From assembly GCF_001936575.1 (NCBI RefSeq), contig NZ_MSMP01000022.1, positions 17,425 through 81,424 of the forward strand: DNA of 64,000 bases, read 5' to 3'. Position numbers and translations under genes: made by a program. Position 1 is the first letter of the stretch, and every line of letters starts with the position of its first letter. The notes under the pieces are model-generated. The model was not told the DNA's origin. It did no database searches and worked only from the letters and a program-made list of their open reading frames with translations. This DNA comes from Tenacibaculum agarivorans (lineage in GTDB: Bacteria; Bacteroidota; Bacteroidia; Flavobacteriales; Flavobacteriaceae). Below, piece after piece: positions 17,573 through 26,626 of the stretch.

Positions 17573-19096
17573 TTATCTTTCTAATCCAGTCAAAATATGT
17601 AAAACAGATCCTTCTTTTCTTCTTGCTAAATCAGGATTAGCTAATGGATCTGTGAATGAAGTACCATCTGCAGGCTCCCATCCGTGATTTTGAGTAATGA
17701 TTAAGAATGTATTTTTACCGTTGTTTACCGTTTCAGTTACATCAATCATTCCAGTGATTTCCCAGTTTCTAGTGTTAGGTCCATATCCTAAAGCAGCAGC
17801 TCTATCTTGGTCACACTCTAAAACAGTTTTTAAGTCACCTGTATTTAAGTTATACTGATATAATTTAGCATATACTCCAGCTGTAGCTGTAGAAATTCCG
17901 TTAGGATCTTCTTGGATATAAGCATAGTTTTCAGTTACTAAGATATTATCTGGTGAGTGGAAACCTTGAGCTTTACCACCAACTTTATCACCATCTAAAA
18001 CACAAGTAATTTTTGCAGCTCCAGTAGGATCAGTATCATTTAAAGTTACTTTATAAATTCTTCCTGCAGCAGTTCCTTTACCTACTAAACCTGGCTTTTC
18101 GCGTCCAGTTACAGCAAAGTAAATCTCTCTTTGGTTAGCTCCAGAACCTCTTCTCCAGTCGATATCTTCTAAACGAGAGAATCCCATAGCTCCAGCGGTC
18201 ATAGCTTCAGTGTTTAAAGCGTCAATTTCAGTTTCAGACATTTTAACAAACTCAGCGTTATACTCAGTTCCTTCAACCATGTCCATTTCATAAGTAATAC
18301 CAGCATCACTTACTTTTAATACATAAAGATCTCCACCTTCTAAATCTCCTTGATCACCTACATACATACCTAAATGACCTTGAGGTACATTATCATCAGA
18401 ATCATCATCTCCAATGAAAACTACAGTTTTACCAGCATAAGCATCTTTACCTATTGCTACAGCATTTTCAGTAGACCATTGTCCCATTGCAGTTAACATT
18501 TTAGCAGTACCAGCTTCAGAAGCGTCTTTATAAGGATCAGTTACGAAAACTCCTTTAGAGGCTCCACCCCATTCTCCACCAGATAAGTATAATGGTCCGA
18601 AACCATGCTCTTCCATAGTGATCATAGAACCTGAACATTGTGCAGTTTCAGCAGTAGCTGCAGCATTTAAGATATAATCTCCAGCAATTGGTCTTAAATC
18701 TTTATTTAATTTAATTCTTGCGATAGAATAATCAGCCTCAATGTTGTTGATTAAAGTAAATGTTCCATCTGCTTCAGCTAATAAACCAGCCCCATCAGCC
18801 ATAGATCCGTATACGAAATCAGGCGTGTTAGGAATAACATCTTCAGAAGATAAAATTGGAGTAATTTTTAATCCTAAAAATTCGTTAGTTACTTTTAAAA
18901 AGTTTGGAGTTTTTGAAGATGCTAAGAATACTTCAGCATCAGATCCATCTTGACCATCAGTTCCATTTTGACCGTCATTACCATCTTTACCATTGATACC
19001 ATCTAAACCATCTGTACCATCTTCACAAGATACAAACGATGTAAAAGCTATAGACATAGCCAATAATATCGATAGGCTTAATTTTAAATTTTTCAT
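17573..19096 (-). CDS. PhoX-like (DUF839) lipoprotein with collagen-like linker
   Basis: 507 residues, lipoprotein signal with Cys25 (SFVSCEDG). Residues 26-53 are Gly-x-Asp/Asn collagen-type triplets (DGTDGLDGINGKDGNDG...). The rest resembles the PhoX/DUF839 beta-propeller: CSGSMITMEEHGFG (candidate Cys/Glu metal ligands), FSRLEDIDW, and GFHSPDNILV. PhoX enzymes are Ca2+/Fe-dependent periplasmic phosphatases, but a phosphatase activity here is inference. Its operon partner is a di-haem peroxidase, an uncommon pairing for a phosphatase; a redox or calcium-linked function is possible. Confidence 0.75.
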   Translation of the reverse strand: MKNLKLSLSILLAMSIAFTSFVSCEDGTDGLDGINGKDGNDGQNGTDGQDGSDAEVFLASSKTPNFLKVTNEFLGLKITPILSSEDVIPNTPDFVYGSMADGAGLLAEADGTFTLINNIEADYSIARIKLNKDLRPIAGDYILNAAATAETAQCSGSMITMEEHGFGPLYLSGGEWGGASKGVFVTDPYKDASEAGTAKMLTAMGQWSTENAVAIGKDAYAGKTVVFIGDDDSDDNVPQGHLGMYVGDQGDLEGGDLYVLKVSDAGITYEMDMVEGTEYNAEFVKMSETEIDALNTEAMTAGAMGFSRLEDIDWRRGSGANQREIYFAVTGREKPGLVGKGTAAGRIYKVTLNDTDPTGAAKITCVLDGDKVGGKAQGFHSPDNILVTENYAYIQEDPNGISTATAGVYAKLYQYNLNTGDLKTVLECDQDRAAALGYGPNTRNWEITGMIDVTETVNNGKNTFLIITQNHGWEPADGTSFTDPLANPDLARRKEGSVLHILTGLER

Positions 19097-19263
19097 GTGT
19101 CCTTATTTAGTTTTTGATTAATATATATTCGAGTACAAAACAAGGATTCATCTTTAAACTTTAGGTGTATTCTATTTTAATTTCTTTTTACTAAAAAGTT
19201 ACCTATATGATGTAAATATTAATAATTAGAATTAATTTAAATAGATCTATTTTCTAAAAAAAC

Positions 19264-19300
19264 AAAAAGCCAATAGTTATTTTTCACTAGTGACTTTTTT
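19264..19300 (-). terminator. Terminator of dps
   Basis: Imperfect stem AAAAAGCCAATAGT ... ACTAGTGACTTTTT, followed on the minus strand by a T-run. It lies 20 bases beyond the dps stop. Confidence 0.65.
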
Positions 19301-19319
19301 ATCAAATATATAATTATTT

Positions 19320-19790
19320 TTAGTTTAACCAAGCTCTAAACATCCATAAGGTTTTCTCTTGTTCAGAGATAAAATCACTCATCATAGAATTTGTTCCTTC
19401 GTCAGATATTTCATCTGATAGTTCTAAAATAGTACGTTCTATTTTTAATAGAACAGCTATTGAATCTATAATTAATTGAACAGCTGTCTCATCATTATTT
19501 ATATTTTTCCCAGCTAAAACCTCAGATTCATTAATATAATCTTCAAAAGTATGAATTGGTGTTCCTTGAAGGGTTAAAATTCGTTCTGCTATTAAATCTA
19601 TTTTATCTTGTGCATCTAAGTATAATTCTTCAAATTTTACATGTAATTCAAAAAAGTTCTTCCCTTTTATATTCCAATGTAAACCACGTAAACTTTGATA
19701 AAAAATTTGATAATTAGCTAGTAATCTATTTAATTCTTTTACTTCTTTTATTGTTTTTTCTTGATCTAAACCTAATATTGTAACGCTCAT
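19320..19790 (-). CDS. dps: Dps family ferritin-like protein
   Basis: 156 residues, four-helix Dps. The inter-subunit ferroxidase ligands are all present with canonical spacing: His38 and His50 (LHWNIKGKNFFELH), then Asp65 and Glu69 (KIDLIAER). Dps dodecamers oxidise and store iron using H2O2 and protect DNA. It is divergent from oxyR across a 101-bp region with an inverted repeat, fitting peroxide control. Confidence 0.95.
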   Translation of the reverse strand: MSVTILGLDQEKTIKEVKELNRLLANYQIFYQSLRGLHWNIKGKNFFELHVKFEELYLDAQDKIDLIAERILTLQGTPIHTFEDYINESEVLAGKNINNDETAVQLIIDSIAVLLKIERTILELSDEISDEGTNSMMSDFISEQEKTLWMFRAWLN

Positions 19791-19840
19791 AAATTTTGTT
19801 TTAAATTTTTACTCAAAATTACTTCAAAATAAACGTCTTC

Positions 19841-19863
19841 AACTATTAGTATAATTGATAGTT
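19841..19863. promoter_or_regulatory. Candidate OxyR operator in the dps/oxyR divergent region
   Basis: AACTAT (19841-19846) and ATAGTT (19858-19863) form an inverted repeat with an 11-base AT-rich spacer. This resembles half of an OxyR site (ATAG-N7-CTAT-type dyads) and the T-N11-A rule for LysR regulators. Position between the divergent genes is the main support. Confidence 0.4.
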
Positions 19864-19891
19864 TTAATATATTTATCGAAAATTATTATCA

Positions 19892-20833
19892 ATGACGATA
19901 ACACAATTAAAATATACTCTAGCTGTAGCTGAGCATAAAAATTTTACTATAGCCGCTGAATATTGTTTTGTGACGCAGCCTACATTAAGCATGCAAATTC
20001 AAAAATTAGAAGAAGAGTTGGATGCTAAAATATTTAATAGATCTAAAAAACCTATTGAATTAACTCCTGTTGGAAAAAAAATAGTAGAACAAGCTAAAGT
20101 AATCGTAGATGAAAGTAATAGAATTATTGATATAGTTCACCAACAAAAAGGTTACATCGGTGGTGAGTTTAAATTAGGTATTATACCTACTATTATGCCT
20201 ACATTACTTCCTATGTTTTTAAAGAATTTCACAAAAACATATCCGAAAGTTCAACTTATTATTGAAGAATTAACTACAGATGAAATTATAAGAAAGCTTA
20301 CCGATGGTCATATTGATGCAGCTATTGCAGCAACACCTTTAAGTAATGAAGCTATTAAAGAACGTGTACTATATTATGAACCCTTTGTTGGGCTAATACC
20401 TGAAGAGCATCGATTATTTGAAAAATCTAAGTTAGAAGTTCAAGACTTAGAACTAGAAGATATCCTATTACTTGAAGATGGACATTGTTTTAAAAACAGT
20501 GTGATTAATTTGTGTAAGATGAATAAGAAGGACGAGGATAAAAAATTCCATTTAGAAAGCGGTAGTTTTGATACTCTTATAAAATTATCTAAGGATGGCT
20601 TAGGCATGACGTTATTACCTTATTTAAATACATTAGATTTAGCAGAAGAAGATCAAAAACACTTAAGAGAGTTTCACACACCACCTCCTGCAAGAGAAGT
20701 AAGTCTTATTTATCATAAGTCTCAATTAAAAATGCAATTGATTGAAGCATTAAAATCCAATATTGATGGAATCATTAGAGGTGCTATTGCTTTTAGTGAT
20801 GTAGACATTATAAGTCCTATACGAAGTAATTAA
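19892..20833 (+). CDS. oxyR: Peroxide-sensing LysR regulator OxyR
   Basis: 313 residues. The LysR HTH is at about 1-60 (AAEYCFVTQPTLSMQIQKLE) with a substrate-binding-type sensor domain from about 90. The redox pair is conserved: Cys199 in LEDGHCFKN and Cys208 in INLCKM, the same spacing and numbering as E. coli OxyR. H2O2 forms the Cys199-Cys208 disulfide, which activates DNA binding. Its divergent neighbour dps is the classic target. An extra Cys25 lies in the HTH. Confidence 0.95.
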   Translation: MTITQLKYTLAVAEHKNFTIAAEYCFVTQPTLSMQIQKLEEELDAKIFNRSKKPIELTPVGKKIVEQAKVIVDESNRIIDIVHQQKGYIGGEFKLGIIPTIMPTLLPMFLKNFTKTYPKVQLIIEELTTDEIIRKLTDGHIDAAIAATPLSNEAIKERVLYYEPFVGLIPEEHRLFEKSKLEVQDLELEDILLLEDGHCFKNSVINLCKMNKKDEDKKFHLESGSFDTLIKLSKDGLGMTLLPYLNTLDLAEEDQKHLREFHTPPPAREVSLIYHKSQLKMQLIEALKSNIDGIIRGAIAFSDVDIISPIRSN

Positions 20834-20867
20834 ATAAAAAAGAGAGCAAAAGCTCTCTTTTTTATTT
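20832..20867. terminator. Bidirectional terminator between oxyR and the ABC-F gene
   Basis: AAATAAAAAAGAGAGC - AAAA - GCTCTCTTTTTTATTT: a GAGAGC core extended by A/T pairs, overlapping the oxyR stop and serving both convergent genes. Confidence 0.85.
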
Positions 20868-20882
20868 AATACATCTAATGAA

Positions 20883-22505
20883 TTAAGAATACATTTTCTC
20901 TCTTAATTCTTTTACTTTCGGATCATCTAAATAATCATCAAAAGTTGAATATTTGTCTATTACTCCTTTCGGTGTAATTTCAATAATTCTATTCGCAACT
21001 GTTTGTGCAAACTCATGATCGTGAGTAGTAAACAAAACTGTTCCTTTGAAATTGATTAATGAGTTATTTAATGATTGAATTGACTCTAAATCTAAGTGAT
21101 TCGTTGGTTCATCTAATTTTAAAATATTCGCTCTTGTCATCATCATTCTAGATAGCATACAACGTACCTTCTCTCCTCCTGATAAAACATTACTCTTTTT
21201 TAATGCTTCTTCTCCAGAGAAAATCATTTTTCCTAAGAAACCTCTTAAAAATACTTCTTCCCTCTCCTCTTCTGTTTTAGCATATTGGCGTAACCAATCT
21301 ACTAGGTTCAATTCTCCATTTTGAAAGAATTCAGAATTATCCGATGGTAAATATGACTGTGTAGTAGTAACTCCCCAAGAAAATTTACCTGCATCTGCTT
21401 CTTCATTACCTGCTATAATTTGATAAAAAGCAGTTGTTGCTTTAGAGTTCTTAGAAATTAGAGCTACCTTATCTCCTTTATTTAAATTAATATCTATATT
21501 AGAAAATAACAATTCTCCTTCTGCATCTGTTTTAGAAAGTCCTTCTACATTTAAAATTTGATCCCCTGCTTCTCTATCTCTATCAAAAATAATAGCTGGA
21601 TATCTACGACTAGAAGGTTTAATTTCTTCAACATTTAACTTTTCAATCATCTTCTTACGAGATGTTGCTTGTTTCGATTTAGCTACATTAGCAGAAAAAC
21701 GACGAATAAATTCTTCTAGTTCTTTCTTTTTATCTTCTGCTTTTTTATTCTGTTGTGCTCTTTGTTTCGCAGCTAATTGACTAGACTCATACCAGAACGT
21801 ATAATTCCCTGAATAATTATTAATTTTTCCAAAATCAATATCCGAGATATGAGTACAAACTGCATCTAAAAAGTGACGGTCGTGAGATACTACAATAACA
21901 GTATTATCATAATTTGCTAAAAAATTCTCTAACCAAGCTATTGTTTCAAAGTCAAGATCATTGGTAGGCTCATCCATAATTAATACATCGGGACTTCCAA
22001 ATAATGCTTGTGCTAATAGTACACGTACTTTTTGCTTACCATCTAAATCTTTAACTAAAGAATAATGTAAGTCTTCTTTAATACCTAGGTTAGATAACAT
22101 TGCTGCAGCCTCAGAATCAGCATTCCATCCATTCATTTCTTCAAATTGAACCTGTAATTCTCCTATTTTTTCTGCATTTTCATCAGTATAATCTGCGTAC
22201 AAAGCATCTATTTCTTTCTTTATCTTATAAAGATCTTTATTTCCCATTACTACGGTTTCCAATACAGGAAACTCATCGAATGCATAGTGATCCTGTGATA
22301 AAACAGACATTCTTTTACCGGGTTCCAAATGTACATTTCCAGAAGTAGGATCTATCTTACCTGATAATATTTTTAAGAATGTTGATTTTCCAGCACCATT
22401 GGCACCAATAATTCCATAACAATTTCCTTGTGTAAACTTTGTATTTACTTCGTCAAATAAAACTCTTTTCCCGAATTGAACAGAAAGATTAGAAACTGAT
22501 AACAT
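20883..22505 (-). CDS. ybiT: YbiT-type ABC-F ATPase
   Basis: 540 residues with two ABC domains joined by the ABC-F linker (about 240-300, SRRFSANVAKSKQATSRKK-like). NBD1: Walker A GANGAGKST (34-42), Walker B VLIMDEP (174-180), but its signature is LDGKQ (154-158). NBD2: signature LSGGE intact (441-445), Walker B-like ILKLDEP, but its P-loop is SKNSKATTA (351-359) with no GKS/T. So only the composite site NBD1 Walker A / NBD2 signature looks competent. ABC-F proteins act on the ribosomal E-site; the YbiT branch is a translation factor of uncertain detail. Cytoplasmic, no transmembrane partner. Confidence 0.92.
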   Translation of the reverse strand: MLSVSNLSVQFGKRVLFDEVNTKFTQGNCYGIIGANGAGKSTFLKILSGKIDPTSGNVHLEPGKRMSVLSQDHYAFDEFPVLETVVMGNKDLYKIKKEIDALYADYTDENAEKIGELQVQFEEMNGWNADSEAAAMLSNLGIKEDLHYSLVKDLDGKQKVRVLLAQALFGSPDVLIMDEPTNDLDFETIAWLENFLANYDNTVIVVSHDRHFLDAVCTHISDIDFGKINNYSGNYTFWYESSQLAAKQRAQQNKKAEDKKKELEEFIRRFSANVAKSKQATSRKKMIEKLNVEEIKPSSRRYPAIIFDRDREAGDQILNVEGLSKTDAEGELLFSNIDINLNKGDKVALISKNSKATTAFYQIIAGNEEADAGKFSWGVTTTQSYLPSDNSEFFQNGELNLVDWLRQYAKTEEEREEVFLRGFLGKMIFSGEEALKKSNVLSGGEKVRCMLSRMMMTRANILKLDEPTNHLDLESIQSLNNSLINFKGTVLFTTHDHEFAQTVANRIIEITPKGVIDKYSTFDDYLDDPKVKELREKMYS

Positions 22506-22687
22506 TTTTAGCTTTTTAAATTTCGATGCAAAAGTATGAAATCTAAAGGCTTTTCAGGCATTTCAACAAAATTATTTACGACGTTAAAAATCCCTTAATT
22601 TCACTAATATTAACATTGAATTAACATCATGATTTGGTTCATATTTCTATTTTTGATGGCTGTATAGATACATCTTTTTAACAAAAT

Positions 22688-24040
22688 ATGATTAAATATA
22701 TTTTTGCTTTAATTCCATTTTTCTTAATAAGTTGTACTGCCTCTAAAGATGAGAGTTTCACTTATTTTGGTGGGAAAATTATCAATCCTAAAGATGATCA
22801 TGTCATTGTTTTTGATGATAATGAAAAGGTTATCGATTCAATAGAATTAAGTAAAGACAACACTTTTTTAGGAAAATTAGAAAACATTAAGTCTGGCTTA
22901 TATTATTTTAAGCACGGTTCAGAGTTGCAGTACGTTTATTTGGAACCTAAAGACAGCTTGTTGCTCCGTCTAAATACTTGGGATTTTGATGAATCACTAG
23001 TGTTTAGTGGTACCAATGCTACTAGGAATAACCTATTAATCGAAACTTTTCTGTCTAATGAAGAGCAACATAGGAATTTTTATAAATACTACAAACTTCC
23101 AGCAAAAGAGTTTAAAAGTAAAATCGATTCTTTAAGTACTATCAAAGAAGCATTTTTAGAAAACTACAAACTAAGAAGTAATGAAACTTCTGAAAACTTT
23201 CTATCAATTTTAAAAACTGCTTTACATTATCCCTTATATACAAAACTAGAGAGTTTTATTATAGACAATAGTTTAAAAGCACAACCAGAGGTTTTAGACA
23301 AGTCTTTTATCAGCCATAGAAATGTAGCTACACTGAATAATGAAAATTTAATGTTTTATTCGCCTTACAGAGATTATGTATATAATAATCTATATAGCGA
23401 TATATACAAGCAAAACATTCATGATGAAAGTGATGATTTTACTATCGCATTACTAAATGCAATTAATACAAAAATCTCATCGCAAAAGTTTAAAAACAAT
23501 CTTTTAAAGAAGATTACAATACGTCATTTTTACAATAAATCTAGTTGTATTATCAATAAAAAAGCTTTTGAAACCTTTTCTTCTTTTTCAACAAATGAAG
23601 ATGATAAGAAAGAGATAGCTTTACTTTTAAAAGATGCTAAAAAGATTAAAAAAAATACTTCTATCCCAGATTTCAAGTTGAATTCTCCTGACGGTTCTAA
23701 AGTTTCAATACATCGGGTTCTAAAAAAAAGAAGTACAGCTATTTATTTTAGAAATAAGAGATTTTCTTCAGATAGTTGGGTAGCTTCTAGAATGAACTAT
23801 CTAATTCATAACAATCCTGAAATTCAGTTTTTGGTCGTAAATATTAACGATAACAAAGATGAATACATTAAGGATTTAGGAATTAAACATCAGTTTTATT
23901 TAAACGGAGATAGTGAAGCACATGAATTCTTAACCAGTAAATTTCCAAGAATGATTCTAGTCAATGATTCTGGGAGAGTTATTAACGGATTTTGTAATTT
24001 AAACTCCAAAAAAATTGAAAATCAGATCGCTGATTTATAA
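22688..24040 (+). CDS. Thioredoxin-fold lipoprotein without catalytic cysteines
   Basis: 450 residues, lipoprotein signal with Cys16 (FFLISCTAS). The N-terminal ~110 residues resemble the DUF4369 / TlpA-partner beta domain (GGKIINPKDDHVIVFDDNEKV, GLYYFKHG). The middle is helical. The last ~130 residues have the order of a TlpA/AhpC-like thioredoxin fold (SIPDFKLNSPDGSKVSIH, STAIYFRNKR, IQFLVVNIND, FPRMILVNDSGRVI). The usual C-x-x-C after the first strand is replaced by RNKRFSSDSW, so classical disulfide chemistry is not expected. Confidence 0.72.
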   Translation: MIKYIFALIPFFLISCTASKDESFTYFGGKIINPKDDHVIVFDDNEKVIDSIELSKDNTFLGKLENIKSGLYYFKHGSELQYVYLEPKDSLLLRLNTWDFDESLVFSGTNATRNNLLIETFLSNEEQHRNFYKYYKLPAKEFKSKIDSLSTIKEAFLENYKLRSNETSENFLSILKTALHYPLYTKLESFIIDNSLKAQPEVLDKSFISHRNVATLNNENLMFYSPYRDYVYNNLYSDIYKQNIHDESDDFTIALLNAINTKISSQKFKNNLLKKITIRHFYNKSSCIINKKAFETFSSFSTNEDDKKEIALLLKDAKKIKKNTSIPDFKLNSPDGSKVSIHRVLKKRSTAIYFRNKRFSSDSWVASRMNYLIHNNPEIQFLVVNINDNKDEYIKDLGIKHQFYLNGDSEAHEFLTSKFPRMILVNDSGRVINGFCNLNSKKIENQIADL

Positions 24041-24077
24041 TTTAACCATTTAAATTTCCTATTCTCAAAGAAATAAC

Positions 24078-24085
24078 TACTTTTG
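24078..24085 (+). promoter_or_regulatory. Putative -7 element of the DEAD-box helicase gene
   Basis: TACTTTTG fits TAnnTTTG and is followed by GCAGCG. It predicts a leader of about 65 nt before the ATG at 24158. Long leaders on DEAD-box helicase genes often carry cold-responsive structure; here that is only a suggestion. Confidence 0.4.
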
Positions 24086-24157
24086 CAGCGTCCAAAAAGT
24101 AAATAATATTAAAGAGTTCATAGATAGGGCATCTGTGAATTCACTTAATTTCACAGT

Positions 24158-25912
24158 ATGTCTAAAACATTCTCAGATTTAGGTTTAAAGCAGCCTATAA
24201 ATGATGCTTTAATAGATTTAGGTTATGAAAACCCAACTTTAATACAAGAAAAAGCAATTCCTCAAATCCTTTCTTCCGACGAAGATTTAAAAGCTTTTGC
24301 ACAGACAGGTACAGGTAAAACAGCAGCTTTTAGTTTACCAATAGTTGAGTTAGCAAATGAAAATGATAAAAACACTCAGGCTATAATTTTATCACCTACG
24401 CGCGAATTAGCTGTACAAATAGGAAAAAACATTGAAGATTTTTCTAAGTACATCCCAAATTTAAAGGTTACAACCGTTTATGGTGGTGCCAATATTGAGC
24501 AACAAATACGACAATTAAAAAAGGGAGTTCAAATAGTTGTTGGTACACCGGGTAGAACTGTTGATCTAATAAGACGAAAAGCTTTAAAATTAAGCAATAC
24601 CAAATGGTTGGTATTAGATGAAGCTGATGAAATGTTGAATATGGGATTCAAAGACGAACTTGATCAAGTTCTTGAAGCGACTCCAGATACGAAGCAAACT
24701 TTATTATTCTCTGCAACTTTTCCTAGAGAAGTAGAAGCTATTGCAAAAAATTACATGCATAATCCTGTTGAAATTACTTCAGGACAAAAAAATCAAGGTT
24801 CAGATAATGTAACTCACGAATTTTATCAAGTTACTGAAAAAACAAGATATGCAGCACTGAAAAGAATAGCTGATGTTAACCCAAATATTTATGCTATTGT
24901 TTTTTGTAGAACCAGAAGAGAAACTCAAGAAATTGCAGATAAGTTAATTCAAGACGGATATAATGCTGATTCATTACATGGTGATTTGTCACAAGCTCAA
25001 CGTGATGCTGTTATGGATAAATTCCGTAAAAAGAATATACAAATGTTAGTAGCTACTGATGTTGCTGCTAGAGGATTAGATGTTAACAATCTTACCCACG
25101 TAATTAATCATAAACTACCAGACCAAATCGAAAATTACAACCATAGAAGTGGTAGAACTGGTAGAGCTGGTAACAAAGGAGTTTCTATAGCTTTAGTAAA
25201 TAGAAAAGAAAAAGGAAAATTACATCCTATAGAACGTACTTTAAAGAAGAAGTTTATCAAAACTGCTATTCCTACAGGAAAGGAGATTTGTGAAATACAA
25301 CTTTTTCACTTGATTGATAAAATTCATAAATCAGAAGTGAATACTTCAGAAATTGATAGCTTTTTACCAAGTATATATGAGAAATTAAATGATTTTTCTA
25401 GAGAAGAGCTAATTCAAAAATTTGTATCACTAGAGTTTAATTCATTTTTATCATATTACGAAAATGCACCTGATTTAAATAATATCTCTTCTAGAGATAG
25501 AGAGGGTGGTTCGTCAGGTAGATCTTCTCGTGAAAATATGACCAGATTCTTTATTAATTTAGGTAGGAAAGATAAATTAAACCCTCCAAAATTAATGGGC
25601 TTAATCAATGAACAAGGAATTAATAAAAATGTAGAAATAGGAGCTATTGATATTTTAGATACCTTTTCATTCTTTGAAATTGACCGTGAGTTCGAATCAT
25701 TTACTTTAGAAGCTTTTGAATCCAATTCTCCAGAATTTAATGGTAGAAGAGTGAATATAGAAATTACCAAAGAACGTAAAGATAGAAAACGCTCTAGAAG
25801 AAGAGGAGGACATTCTTCAAATAAAGGAGGATTTGGTAGAGTTAGAAATCAAAATAACTCATCTTCCGATAGAAGAAGAAATAATAATAGAGGTAGAAAA
25901 CCTAGAAGATAA
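24158..25912 (+). CDS. deaD: DEAD-box ATP-dependent RNA helicase
   Basis: 584 residues. All core motifs are visible: Q motif near GYENPTLIQ, AQTGTGKT (I), PTRELA (Ia), TPGR (Ib), DEAD (II), SAT (III), ATDVAARGLD (V) and HRSGRTGRAG (VI). After the core a DbpA-like RNA-binding domain (about 470-545, FFINLGRKDKLNPPKLMGLI) leads to a basic, Gly/Asn/Arg-rich tail (RSRRRGGHSSNKGGFG ... RGRKPRR). It probably remodels ribosomal precursors or mRNA, as for CsdA/DeaD. A perfect terminator overlaps the stop region. Confidence 0.94.
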   Translation: MSKTFSDLGLKQPINDALIDLGYENPTLIQEKAIPQILSSDEDLKAFAQTGTGKTAAFSLPIVELANENDKNTQAIILSPTRELAVQIGKNIEDFSKYIPNLKVTTVYGGANIEQQIRQLKKGVQIVVGTPGRTVDLIRRKALKLSNTKWLVLDEADEMLNMGFKDELDQVLEATPDTKQTLLFSATFPREVEAIAKNYMHNPVEITSGQKNQGSDNVTHEFYQVTEKTRYAALKRIADVNPNIYAIVFCRTRRETQEIADKLIQDGYNADSLHGDLSQAQRDAVMDKFRKKNIQMLVATDVAARGLDVNNLTHVINHKLPDQIENYNHRSGRTGRAGNKGVSIALVNRKEKGKLHPIERTLKKKFIKTAIPTGKEICEIQLFHLIDKIHKSEVNTSEIDSFLPSIYEKLNDFSREELIQKFVSLEFNSFLSYYENAPDLNNISSRDREGGSSGRSSRENMTRFFINLGRKDKLNPPKLMGLINEQGINKNVEIGAIDILDTFSFFEIDREFESFTLEAFESNSPEFNGRRVNIEITKERKDRKRSRRRGGHSSNKGGFGRVRNQNNSSSDRRRNNNRGRKPRR

Positions 25913-25914
25913 AT

Positions 25915-25948
25915 AAAAAAAGAGTCGTTTTAAAACGACTCTTTTTTT
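25915..25948. terminator. Bidirectional terminator, perfect 17-bp inverted repeat
   Basis: AAAAAAAGAGTCGTTTT directly abuts its reverse complement and is positioned between convergent helicase and outer-membrane-protein genes. Confidence 0.9.
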
Positions 25949-25982
25949 ATTCTAAGTAAAATTTTATTTGAAATACTTATTT

Positions 25983-26534
25983 CTAATTCAGGTTATATGT
26001 TAAACCTATTTGGAAAAAATCGAATCTAGTGCTAACTTCAAAGTCAGTGATACCATCGAAAACACTTTCTTTAAACCTATCATTTAGCCCCACACTATAC
26101 CTTGTTGTTAAAGATAAATCTTCAACAATACGAAACGCAGCTCCAAATGCTAAACCTACTCCAAATTTATTTAACACATCTTGCTCATCATCCAAAACAA
26201 AGTCAAATATAGGTCCTGCTTGAACATTAAATCTTTCCAATACTGAATACTTAAATAGCATCGGAAAAAGTATAGATTCAGTAGCTTGTCCTTGGTTATG
26301 CGATTGTGCAAATTGTATTTCAGGCTGAAATGCTAATTTATTCGCTACATTTATATCTACATAAAAACCAACATAAAAACCTGATAGTCCTTCAGAACCA
26401 CTTCCAGGAAGACCTTCAACACTAGCAGAAAGTATAAAATTGTGGTACCCTGCAGATACTCCATAAGACGTTTGAGATAAACCTTTAAAAGTTGATAATA
26501 AAACAATAGAAAATAATAAGAATAGCTTCTTCAT
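25983..26534 (-). CDS. Outer membrane beta-barrel protein (porin-like)
   Basis: 183 residues: signal peptide (MKKLFLLFSIVLLSTFKGLSQ), then alternating amphipathic strands with aromatic girdle residues and a C-terminal FFQIGLTYNLN strand ending in Asn. The layout (SYGVSAGYHNF; GFYVGFYVDI; LAFQPEIQFAQS; VQAGPIFDFVL; GLAFGAAFRI; LTTRYSVGL) fits an eight-stranded barrel of the Bacteroidota outer-membrane beta-barrel families (OMP_b-brl). It is probably structural, with no transport substrate inferable. Confidence 0.82.
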   Translation of the reverse strand: MKKLFLLFSIVLLSTFKGLSQTSYGVSAGYHNFILSASVEGLPGSGSEGLSGFYVGFYVDINVANKLAFQPEIQFAQSHNQGQATESILFPMLFKYSVLERFNVQAGPIFDFVLDDEQDVLNKFGVGLAFGAAFRIVEDLSLTTRYSVGLNDRFKESVFDGITDFEVSTRFDFFQIGLTYNLN

Positions 26535-26570
26535 AATTATACAATTTAATTTTGGAGCAAGATATTAAAT

Positions 26571-26605
26571 AAAAAAGGTACAAACCAAATGCTTGTACCT
26601 TTTTT
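26571..26605 (-). terminator. Terminator of rny
   Basis: AAAAAAGGTACAA ... TTGTACCTTTTTT, a 13-bp perfect stem with 9-base loop and T-runs on either side, 22 bases after the rny stop. Confidence 0.88.
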
Positions 26606-26626
26606 ATTTTATTACGTGTAGAAAAC

